NCBI GenBank assembly: GCA_035582835.1
Contig: JAYKAV010003266.1
Span: 3,118,368 to 3,182,367, forward strand
Length of the DNA: 64,000 bases
Source of the DNA: Phoebastria nigripes
Lineage: Eukaryota; Chordata; Aves; Procellariiformes; Diomedeidae
Direction of reading: 5' to 3'
Under the pieces are notes generated by a model, which saw only the letters and a program-made list of their open reading frames with translations, had not been told where the DNA came from and did no database searches. The position numbers and the translations under genes are program-made. Below are positions 39,807-50,190 of the stretch, in pieces (the stretch's first letter is position 1; each line of letters begins with the position of its first letter).

Positions 39807-40343
39807 CTACACAGTTGTGACAGACAGCAAGGGACTGTATGTCCTTCTTCCGTCTGGTGTCCTGGTCCCGTGGGATGGAAGCTCCTGGATGGTGATCCAG
39901 TTGCCCAAGATTTTCTTGCTTCTGTTCTTCATCAGTTTCCTCTGACTCAGCTCCACAATACTGAAGTTTCTCCTGTGCTCAGTGCTGGCTTTGTCTTTGC
40001 TCGGCTGTTCCCTCTGGCTCTGCAATGCTTTTCTCTGTTTCTGTTCCTTGGCTAGGAGCATGTGTTGCTTTCTCTGAGCCTTATTCCAGTATTTCCCAGT
40101 CTTTAGGTCGCTGAGGGCGTCCTCATCTGTGGTCAGTCTGCTTCGTTCTTCTGTGATTCTCAAGGCCCTGTCTTTTAGCAGCCAGTTCTTGTGTTGCTTC
40201 TTCAAGGACTGCTTGCTCCTTTCGCATGCCAGCCTCCATCTGTTCCTGTTATCCCCTGCTCTGCCCTCTGGGTTTTCATTGCATAGCTTTGGTTTTGCTG
40301 ACACTGTAGCCAGGTCACTTAGACACTCTGCAGTAGCCTTTTC
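39807..40343 (-). other. Conserved C-terminal block of the PDZRN/PDZD4-like gene, downstream of the TAG
   Basis: 178 codons after the internal TAG remain open and match the family closely: KDRALRITEERSRLTTDEDA, LKTGKYWNKAQRKQHMLLAK, SIVELSQRKLMKNRSKKILG and NWITIQEL, ending LLSVTTV, a class I PDZ-binding motif. Relatives read RALKIxEERSGMTTDDD, MGRYWSKEERKQH and LSVTTV at the same points. Such conservation beyond a stop implies that the stop is recent, wrong, or bypassed. Confidence 0.9.
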
Positions 40344-40346
40344 CTA
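40344..40346 (-). other. In-frame TAG in the last exon of the PDZRN/PDZD4-like gene
   Basis: Minus-strand context: TACATGAGCTTGCTG TAG GAAAAG. Family relatives read SYMQLIQQKSA, so TAG replaces the first Gln; a single C-to-T change (CAG to TAG) would explain it. The following bases GAAAAG do not match the CARYYA readthrough context. Confidence 0.85.
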
Positions 40347-41983
40347 CAGCAAGCTCATGTAGCTCCTGTAATGACATGCGTGGTGAGGAATTGTAAGCTT
40401 TTTTGAGCTGGCAGTGATGTGTGGTGGTGGGTACACGTCTATGGCCTGTGCTGATGGTTTGTTCTCGCTGGCTTTATTTCTGTCCCTGCTTGCTGCACTC
40501 TGCAGGCAGAGTTCACCCCTGTGCTGCGGCCCTTTCTCTCTTGGGGTGCTATTTTCATCAACCTGAAGGCACTTAGGGAGCCACTGGTCCTGTTTGCATT
40601 GCTTGCAGCCCCCCTCCTGGCCTCCTGACCCGTGAGGCATTTCTTGTTCCCTGGAAATAGGTCTGTACTCGCTGCATCTGCTTTCCAGCAGTTCTTGGAA
40701 TCTTCTGCACTCCTCTGCGCTTACGCCGCAGAAACTGGAATCGCTTAACTCATCATAGGTGGGGAAGTCATCCGTAAGTAGTCCTCTCTGTGCAGGTGTA
40801 CTGGTACAGAGATCTGCGCTGGGACCTTCCTGGCCACGGGCTGGTTCTGCTCCTGCATCAGGCCCTGAATTCTCACCTGGCTGAGTGCTGGTGTCAGTAG
40901 AGCCCAGGCCACTGTCGCACTTGGGATGGAGAAATGCCTGCTTTGCTTCTTTACCCTTACTGCTTTTGCTTTCTGCCTAAAAACAAACACCCACAAGCTG
41001 TTAGATACCTTTGGGGCTATCCTCCCTGGCTGAGCATGAGTCATCTCTCTAAGCATCCTCCAACGATATGCAACGGCAGGATTTCTCTCTTGCCTTAAGC
41101 TCTCCCTGCTACTGCTGCAAACAGCCTGAGACGTGGCCTTACCAAGCTCCCAGAGACACTGGAGAGAGCCGCAGGGATGGAGTAACAGCTGCTGAAACTC
41201 AACTCATCTTGATGAATGAGGGCTAATGCCTGAAAGAGAAGTATCTTGAGAGCAGGGAACATTAAATCTGGTTTAGCAAACCTGATAATGTAAGGCTGAG
41301 GTGGCTGAAAAAGGTTTTCAGAAGGCATGGAGGCAAAATGGGATGGGATACCTTATAGTTCAACTCTTCTTTTCCTGTGGTACAGGGTGCGGGAAGTGGG
41401 TAATTAGATTCATTATCGCTGTTGCAGTCCTGTGGCAGTAAGTAATCAAAGAAAGCCCTGCGGAGAAATCAAACAGAAACACAGGTCCCTCCCCGAGCCC
41501 AGCCTGTGCTTTGGCATGCTGAGCGCCATATTTTTGTTATTGTCTGAATGGCCAAACCAAGGAATCAGTGCTAGATCAGCCTGTTTTAAGGTTAGTGGAT
41601 GCAGCTGATTAGAAATCCAGCTTCGAGAGAAGTTGGCTGACCTTGTGCTTCGCATGCTATGCTATTGTTGCTTTCTAGGAGACATTTCTTTACCTTGAGC
41701 AATGCGTTGTACATACCCATCTAGGCAGAGATTTAAACCCGATTTGCTGCAGTTCTCTTCCTTGCAGCATTGCTCATTCCCTGCTCTGAAGTCCGTCTGG
41801 GTTGCGGCGTCAGATGTTTGGGGAGGCTTGTAGGCAGGCTTCTGTCTATGCACTTCCAGTGTAATCTGTTCCCCTGTGCTCTGGAGTATTTCTACAACCT
41901 CCTGTAAGCTGGCTCTGGAGATATCTTTTCCATTGACCTGGTTAGAAGGGGAGCGGATTGCAAAATAGTCCATCTATACTTAC

Positions 41984-42050
41984 CAATATCATGTTTTCTT
42001 AATGCAGAATTCCTTTGCCTTGCCAAAGAGCTCCCCTGTCCCCAAAGCCG
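41984..42050 (-). pseudogene. Possible decayed exon encoding the first half of PDZ1
   Basis: A strong donor (ATTG then GTAAGTATAG on the minus strand, exon end 41984) lies only 46 bases before the acceptor at 41938. The last 17 codons read GALWQGKGILH-stop-ENMIL, the same length and partly similar to the family segment GPAAKEGGLQIHDRIIE before VNG. An in-frame TAA is present. Weak evidence; it may be chance. Confidence 0.25.
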
Positions 42051-45000
42051 GTAGCTCCACTACAGAATTAACTGCTCAGAGGCTCAGCAGTTTCTCCCCA
42101 AATTGGGGAGAGAGATCCATGTAGGTAGGGCTCTTAATCACTTCCTTGTTCTGCTGCAGAGGTGGGAGATGAAATCATCTCTTTGTATCTCAAGTGTGCT
42201 TATAACATCAGTATGAAAAAAAGTTACAGTAAACTCCATGTTTTGCATTGGTTTACTGTTAATCTGCCCTGTTGATACCTGCATTAGGTTATCTGGCTTC
42301 TTTTATCTTAAAACCTATTTCTAATCAACTTGACTAAAGCTACAGTGAGCCTCTTTTGAGCAGGGTGAAGCACATTGGCTCAGCCTTTTGCCCAGATTTA
42401 ACACCACCAGTGAGAGAACTCTGCATACAAGGAGCCCTAGATTTGTGTCCTGTGAAACCCCCAGGAAATTCTCCTCTTTCCACAGCCTGTAAAAAGCAGC
42501 AACATCAGCACCATGCAGTGTGCACCCATGTTTCAGCCTCCTCGGGAGCCTGCTGCCTGCCTGCGTTCAGCTGGTCCAGATCTCCCCTGTCCATGGGTGT
42601 CTTTGTGGCAGGTGCCTGTAGCGTACATCCCAGCATGTGCAAAGAGCAGCCACCCTTTTTATACGTATAAGCAAAAATACAAATAGCTAATGAAAACTGA
42701 AATAGGCACTTTCCACACACCTGATTTACAGAGCTCTTTTTGCCTACTGAACATGAAGAAATGGGCAATTAAACTTTGTAAATGAGAGGTACCCATGACA
42801 GGAGAGAGGAAGCTGTGTGCTGCTGCCTGCTCTCCTGTCCATTTTGCTGCGTGGGATGAGACCCCCTCCGGTNGCGTTTGGGGTAGGCTGTGGGATCCCC
42901 TCTGTGCTGAAGAACGTTCTGAATAGCAGGAACAGACATATGCTTGGTTTGGGAGCTAATGGTTAAAATCAACAAAGAAAGCTGTCCCATCTGGAAGAGC
43001 CTCTCTGCTCTTTGTAATGTAAATGCAGGGGGCTTGCATCCTGTGGGCAGCTGTGTTTTAGAAATGCAGAAAGATTACATGAAAGGTCCAGGACAATCCA
43101 TTTTCTCACTGCTTAGCTGAGAAGGTCAGAGTGGGAGCCAAAAGGGTCCTTCATCTTTTTATTGTGTCCTCCCTTTTTTTGCTCCGAGGGGACCCAGATG
43201 CCCAGAGCAGGAAAGATTAATATTTTTTTTTTTAATGCTTATTTTAGGATGGAGGGCTGTGATGGACAGTGCAGCTCCAGCTATCAGAAAGGATGGAACT
43301 GGGCCTCTTATTGGCATAGTTGCTGTTTGAAATGGCACTTTCCTTTTAGNCTTCTTGAGTTTTGCAGCAATCTAAAGTATGTTGCCTGTTGTTTACATTA
43401 GCAGGTCTGCTGGGGGATGGAGGGGAAGGAAGGGAGAGCAGTCTGAGCTGAGGGAAGAAAAGGTCACGAAAAGGGAATAGGGGAGGTCAGAGGTACAGGG
43501 AGGTCAGTAAAAGCAGCTGAAGCAAGGACCCTTCAAAACTGCATATGCTCCCCATCCCTACATTTCTTTCTGTCTCCTCCTGTAATCTGCATGTTTTCTT
43601 AGTCACCGTCCCTGTTCTTCCCAACATAACTGGCTGAATTGCAGAAAAAAAGTGTTTCTTTCTGCTTTGAATTGGTAATATGGTGCCTAAACTACTTTTT
43701 CCCATGCTTGGCCAGTCTGTCTGCCTCACCTGGAGGAGAGGATGGCAGGGACTGCATGCAAACCCTACGTGCTACCAGTTCCCAGCTGGAGGTTTTTTGT
43801 GGTACAAACTTCTGCTGCCTGCTGATGGTCCTAAGTATTAGGAAGCAATTAGTATTGTACATACTAAAGCCGGACAGATTGTGTGAGGGAGGAAGTCAAT
43901 TTGCTAATGGCATTAGCACTTGGAAAGAAGGAAGTAATAACAGAATGGTGAGGCATAGGCAGCTGTTTAAATTGCTGTTAGCTAGCTGAAGCTTATCTAA
44001 TTTGAATAACTAGATTGCCTTAACTGCTGGAACTTGAATGGCAGCAAAGAGGAAAACAAACCCCATATGCTGCTTTTGCACTGAGATGGGGCTGTCTGAC
44101 TCTTCCGTCCTCTGCATGTTGATCTGTGTTAATTCTTTTACTTGTTCCTGCAGTTGCTTGCAGCAGTTCAGCGATCTGCCAGGATATATTGAACAGTGTA
44201 GCTCTCAGGCTGTTGTGTTCTTGTTCCCCCGCTTCCCACTCGCTGTTGCTTCTCACCTGCTGCTTTTCCTCTCNCTTTGGCTCATTTATTTAGTATCTTG
44301 TTTACTGCAGGCATTCCATAAGCCTCACACAGGATAAAGGAAGTAACTGGAAATGTGGTAATTTTCTTTAATGACCTTTGGTTTTGTAAAACATCTTTCC
44401 TAGTCAGGTATTTCAGAGCATTTTACAAAATAGTGACTGGTTCTGTGGAAGCAGCAGCTAGACTGGTGAATGCACCAGCAATGCAGTCCCCATCGGTAGT
44501 GCTCCGGCTGCTTTGGAGGCTGATTGCAGGACAGACATTTGCATACCTCCTGTAGAGGTTTTTAGGAGGTAGAGTGTGAAATACTTTGCTTATGGCTAAG
44601 AAATGCATGTGAATGCATAACTACTGGCTGCGTAATGCACCTCCCTTCCCAAGGACAGCGTCGGATCTCTTCTGCACTGTGCTGGGAACCACTTTGCCAA
44701 TGAACATTTTCCAAGTCCACGGAATGATCCTTTTGAAAACCAGGGAAGCTCAGAATTCACTCTCCCCTTTCCTTTTGCTGGCTTTCTCCCAGCACAGATA
44801 CATTGTGTAGCTATCGATGTTTTGCCTGTGTTCTTCCCTATATTTTTTCTAGGAAACTGCAGCTTTTCGGCAGTTATTTCTGCCACAGAACACTGCATAA
44901 ATATGTTCATTTGTTGCCTACCTCTAGTGCTGCTGGCTTAGACCTGTGGAGTTCATGTACAAAGCAGTGTGTTTAGCTAAAGCATGCTGAATACTGTGGG

Positions 45001-47689
45001 TTGAATTCATGCNTCATCTTAGGCTGAGTATAGAAAAGCAAATTGACTATTGCAGCACTAATCCTAAGCAGGAGTGTTTTAGTTAACTCTAAATTAGTGT
45101 ATGCTGAGTCAGATGTAGACCATAATGAGGTTTTTTTTTTTTGCTTAGTTCTGATGATTGTTAATTTGATGCCATGATTTGATTTAATCAGAACCTTTAG
45201 ACCAGAAGTATTTAGCAGCATATGAAATAACTCTTCCCTTGACTGTTTTGAAGTTTCTTCTTCTTTAGCAAAATTTTTGTCTTTGGCTTTGGTGGGGGTC
45301 AATAAATCAATATTATTGAAGAGCAGCTGAGTGTCAGTAAAGGACAAATTCTTTTTAGGCAGTAAAATACAGTTTTATGAGTTTTCAAATATTATATGCT
45401 GAGTTCTTTTGAAATTCTGGCTTTCATGGTAGGTAGTAACTCCCCAAAATGGTAAGACAGAAGCAAATAATAGGAGGACAGGATTAAACAAAACCAACTG
45501 TAGCACAGATTTGCNCAAAGCTTTTAAGATGCTGTCCCTCCATTGTCCCTGACAGTATAAGCATTGCTTTATTTTGCCCCCTGTTATCCACAGAAGTAAA
45601 AAGATCAACTGCTTATTTTTTGAGTAGGAATTCTATGAAAACGCTGGGTATGAAGCATCTTCAGAGTGGTAAGAACCTGTTGGCTTTAAAGATTTACTCA
45701 CAGAGGTAATTTACTTGTACCTTGATTTGGTCCCAAANGGAGAGAAGAAAGATCATTTTCAAGCAGTTCCTCTATCTTGGAGCTTTCCTTATCGGTTTCC
45801 CAGGAACGAAGCGGGCTCTGCTGATGTTGCAAGCCTAGTCTGACTTCTCTCTGCCTGTCTGCCCCAGGCTTCTGAGTTCATTCCAATCAGCATCCGTCNG
45901 TCCCTTGCTTTTCTGTGTCCCTTACATTTAAAAAAGCTGCTCTTGTTTATCTTTCTGGGGCAGAGGGGTCTTTCATTAACCCCTGTCACCAATCCCAGGC
46001 TAGTTTGCCTAAACTTGGGTGCTCTTTGTGGAAACTGCTTGTTTCTTCCTGATGCTTTTTCATTTCCAAGGAAGGTCTACTTTTATTTTGTTTCTTTACA
46101 TCTGTTTTGTGAGAGGAGGGCTGGATCGGTGTAAATCCTTTGCTTGCCCATTTGGTATTTGCAAGTGAAGTGACAGTTGTATAGAAAACGATTAACGAAC
46201 CCTCTCTGTGAGTGTCCAGGCTGGGGACTCAGCGAGCAGCATGCAGTGCTGTGTAGGCAGCAAATGTGAGACTGAGCAATTTAAGACCTNGAAACAAGAA
46301 ATCCTTTAAAATGCCTGTGGGGAAGTAATGAGGAGGATGTTTGCTGAGGTGGGTCACAAACCATTAGCTCTGGGGTAGATTCCATTTAATTCTTGGACTG
46401 TTTTATACTGATTTTAAGGGATTTGCTTGAACTGTCTTTTTCTGTGACTGGAAACAAAGGAGCAGTAAACCAATTCAGCCACCCTCCCCCTCCAGGAAAA
46501 ACCCCAGACAACTCACACAAATTTGAACCTCATGCGGAAATGCTTTAGGTTTCACAGAAAGTTATCTATTTCCCCTTGATATTTATGTGTAGAAAAATAC
46601 CCCTCTTGGGACCAGGCCTGCCAAAATATCGCAGCAAGGGCTGTACTCATAGTAGCTACAGCCTTAATGCCTGAAACCTGTGTAGCAGCCTTTGCTGGAA
46701 ACGCACAGACACTCCTAGATAAACTGGATTTTGTTCTTAAATGCAGCTGAGCTCTTGTGAGGTTATAGTGGTCAGCTGGTGCTGGCTCTCTGGGACTGAT
46801 GGGCACAATGATGCCTCACAGCATCCTTCATCCAGTGTCCGTGCAGCACGGCTTGCCGGCGCGCGCTCTCTGCGGGGCTGTGCTTGCCTTTCCAGTAGGA
46901 CCCTCCTGTTTGTCAGCGACGATACGTTTGTCTCCTTGATTTATATCATGTGCAGCGGCATTTAATGATGGCTCTTGAGAAAGCAGGAGTGCCCTTGTGG
47001 GGGATGAACTGGGGAGGGATTCATCTCAGTCTTGGCCGCTCCCTGCTGGTTTCTTTAATGATGCTGCCCTCACCTTTACAGAGCTAATTACAGCCCCGGT
47101 GATGAGCGGCCTCGCCTGCAGCTCTGCAGAGCATGGGGCAGAGGGGCAGGAGCCTGCCCGGGGTCTGAGCACAGCTGAGCCCGGGCTCTTGGGGCCCTTT
47201 GCCATCGGCACCCGCAGGCCAAGAGCTGGGTAGTGTTATCCGGCAACCGAATACACTTGTCCCCTCAGCCTGTGGGTGGCTGTAGCTTCTGGGAAGGGAA
47301 GGAGCAGCTGCTCTGTGTCTGACTGTGGTGCAGGCTGGCTCCCTGCTCTGTCCCTGCTGCTGCCAGGGCAGGGCTTCCCTCCGTCCTTCCCTTTGTCCTT
47401 AGGGGCTCAGAGCGGGTCTTGGGAGCACATCTTGCTGCAGCCAGTGCCTGAGTCCCCCTGTGCACCCCACGGTCAAGCATGGTGTTTCTTTTAGGGGCTA
47501 CATGAAAGTGAACGCATCCAGGATGGACTGAGGGAAGGAGTTTGGGTGAGACTCCCCACGACCTGGACTGAGCCCGATTTCTCCTCTGTCCGCTCTCCAG
47601 CACGACTGCGTCTGGCTTCAGGCCTGTACCATGTACAGTTGCTCTAGCTGATCTCTTGACATCCTTCCCAAAGGTAGAAGGAAGCCAGT

Positions 47690-48070
47690 AGATTTTTTTT
47701 TAAGGCCAGAAGGAATGACTGTGATGAATTAATCTGACATAACATAGATGAGGTGATTTCATGCAGTGGTTCCTGCAATGAAGGAGACTTACTTTCTATA
47801 ATGTAGGTGAACCTTTCCAAGCCTGCTAGCTTGTGGCTGATCTCGTGGATATCTTTCCTGGAAGACTTCCAGTCTTGGTTTAAAGGCTGTGATTAATGAT
47901 GAAGCTTTTTGGCAAGCTATTCCAACAATCAGTTACCCTTTCTGCTAATAAGGTGCATGAAATTTTTGACTTTGAGTTTTCTAGCATTACTTCCTAGCCA
48001 TTGCAATACCAGCCAGAGGGAGTACGTTATACTAACATCTCTAACCAGACGCTCAACACCTGCAATTCCT
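47690..48070 (-). mobile_element. Ancient, diverged CR1-type LINE 3' fragment
   Basis: The plus strand follows the order of an old amniote CR1 3' UTR read in reverse: taaggccagaaggaatgac, then tcttcctggaagacttccagtc-like text, ttaaaggctg, tattccaacaatcagttacc and agccattgcaatacc. Divergence is high. Identified from memory of the consensus, so the subfamily is open. Confidence 0.55.
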
Positions 48071-50060
48071 TGCTTCATGGGCAATCTCTCCTCTTTTGGT
48101 TAGTTATCACTGTCATGGGATAGAATTTGAATTTACTGTATCTTAATTGACTTAACATTTGCTGAGGGGTCCAGCTCCGTGCAGACGGGGTCTCGCTGGG
48201 CTCCTTGTTTGTATTAGTACATGCAGTTGGCAGTCAGGAAAAATATAGTCCTGGGCCAGGGGGACTCCTGAGCAAGCAAGGTACTAATTGCATTTAAAGC
48301 TGGACAGAAGTACTCCAGACTCCAGTAGTTGTCTAAAGCCTCTGAAGATCTTTATTTATGAACTGCGTGCTACTGTAGCCAATAAATAACCATAATTACA
48401 GTAAGTACAGTATGCTTACAATGTTTCCCATTTGGTTTTCTTAAAAAAATAGTGTACAACAAAGTTACTGAGAAGAAAACTGCCCCATTTGTGTGTAGTG
48501 AAGCTGGATTAAAATTTTCACAGCAGGGGGTTTCTGTGGGTGGGGGATAGCTTTGCAGGTTTAGAGCAGATGGGATTTAGACCCCCCAGGCATTAGCTGA
48601 ATGTGATGCCTGCGTTATCCAACTGATTCCTTGGGCAAAGATATGAGTGTCTCCCATTCAGGGCACAACACTTCATCTGTTCTGCTGCGAATGTGAGCTG
48701 TTCCAGATTCAAACTCTTATAGCTGAGTGCTGAATTTAGCCCAGACAACCTAAAACCAGAAGCGCAATCTTCAGTCTGCAAGGTTCAATAGTATCAGGTA
48801 GAAGATTTTATGTTAAATATGAATAAATCAGAACTGTAAAGCTCCTCTCATTTGGGAGTCTCAAAACATTTCACCCTTGTTGCGTACTCGTTACAGTGCC
48901 CTTGCCAGGTTGGCTTTTACTACTGACAAGTGAGATGGACCCTGTGAAATTAGATTACTTTCCTTAGCGAGCCATTTCAGCGCTGAGAACAAAACCCACA
49001 GCACTTAACTCATCCCTGTAAGTTAATCTCTAAAGCAAATGCTCAGAGCAATTAAATGTAGGGGATTCTTAATGAGACAGGAAATTGATTTGCAACTTAA
49101 TGCAATAGTGTAAAGCCAGTAAACTCTGTTAAGATGTTCAAATCTAAGTTTTCTCCCCTGGCTGTGAACACCTTTCCTTTTAACCCCTGTGCTGCATTTT
49201 AGGAAGCTTTAACTGGCTTTACAGTAGGCTTCTTCCACATCTTTTTCTCCTGTTGGTGGCTCTGGCTAGCCTTTATATGTAGTTTTTTAATAGCCTGGAT
49301 AAAGTTTAACTAGGTACAAATGCTACAAACTAGGGAAATGCACCCACGTGCAAATCCTTTTCTGTGGGTCACCTAACCCTCTGATAAATAACATGGCAGA
49401 ACGGACTGCCTAAGACAAGGCAGTCTTTGTCTTAATGTGGNTTGTGTCTATGTACAAAAACTGAGCTGTCTTGTCTGGAGCGGGGTTTAGCCTGTAACCA
49501 TCTGGGCCCGAACTTGGCCTTTCTCATCTACCAGTGTTGCAAGTGGAAAATCTTTTCTGTCCCCCTCCCTCCCCAGCGCGCCCTGTCCTTCACCTGAGGT
49601 GTTTCCCTGTGCTTACCTGTAGTGTTTCATAATGTGCCACTATCTTTTCTGCTCTGCAGCTTTGGAGTATCAACAAATTCCCCCAAAATTTCAAAAAAAN
49701 CTGTGGGGGAGAGACTGCCTGTTTACCATGTGCATTTTTCAGAGTTTCTTTATGCTANTGCTCAGGAAACATTGATGTCAGCTGAGCTGTGGCTGGCTGA
49801 GTTAGGTAAGGACTAGGTAGCAGAGACAGCACAGGTACAAGGACAGGTTTGCCACCAAGGACTTGGGCAGTGACTGATCAGCCTCNCTGAAGCCTGTGCT
49901 GCCGCGGGTACGCTGCTCTTGGTGCCCGAGCTAGGTAGTTTGAGTCAGCTCTGATACCCTACATGAGTTGCAGTCACGCCTTTGACAGCAATGTGAATGC
50001 ACAGATACTTTCAAACTGCAAAGAACTTGCAAATACACACTGACCTGCTTGTGCCTCACT

Positions 50061-50190
50061 TTTCAGGAAGGGAAACTGAGGCAGCGAGTGGTGAAATAAT
50101 TGCTTGGAGCCATAGATGGAGTCAGTGTCAGAGCTGGGATTAGAGCAAGTGGTTGTAAGGCCATTGTGGTTATCACTAGGTCATACCTCT
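50061..50190 (-). mobile_element. MIR / CORE-SINE-like fragment
   Basis: The sequence gggaaactgaggcagcgagt followed by gtgtcagagctgggattaga is the reverse complement of the MIR core (GGCTCTGCCACTTACT... CTCAGTTTCC). It ends in a short conserved tail (atcactaggtcata). Such elements predate the bird-mammal split, so this is a fossil. Confidence 0.6.

Larger units (their letters stand above)
39807..41937 (-). pseudogene. PDZRN3/PDZRN4/PDZD4-family gene beside CNTN2, probably decaying (in-frame TAG)
   Basis: Four minus-strand exons share consistent phases and GT-AG sites: 41717-41937, 41352-41457, 41143-41229 and 39807-40976 (TAG at 39807-39809). Exon one encodes the second half of a PDZ domain (VNGKDISRASLQEVVEIL), then ATQTD, like the TQTD motif after PDZ1 in the family. 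Exon two (FFDYLLPQDCNSDNE) matches the DPYLLPEEH region. Exon three (ALALIHQDELSFSS) weakly resembles the end of PDZ2. The last exon matches DSGVGRTDEST, the ECxRFxELLE motif, and the conserved C-terminus. Missing: the RING, the TRAF-type zinc fingers and the first half of PDZ2. A TAG at 40344-40346 interrupts the last exon where relatives have Gln. Known PDZRN3 is an E3 ligase at synapses; PDZD4 lacks the RING. Either a pseudogene or a truncated functional paralogue; family membership is firm. Confidence 0.8.

Noticed and set aside
42505..42768. Candidate for the first exon of a PDZD4-like protein (GGCSLHMLGC)
   Set aside because: Resemblance to the PDZD4 start is limited to scattered Gly/Cys/Met and lacks a proper start and donor.
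44020..44256. Minus-strand frame with a coiled-coil-like segment (LRATLFNISWQIAELL) that could be an upstream PDZRN exon
   Set aside because: No convincing match to the family coiled coil, and no phase-compatible splice sites that I could confirm.
44973..45347. Minus-strand open frame of 124 residues
   Set aside because: Lys/Thr/Leu-rich, typical of AT-rich random sequence; no splice context or known family.
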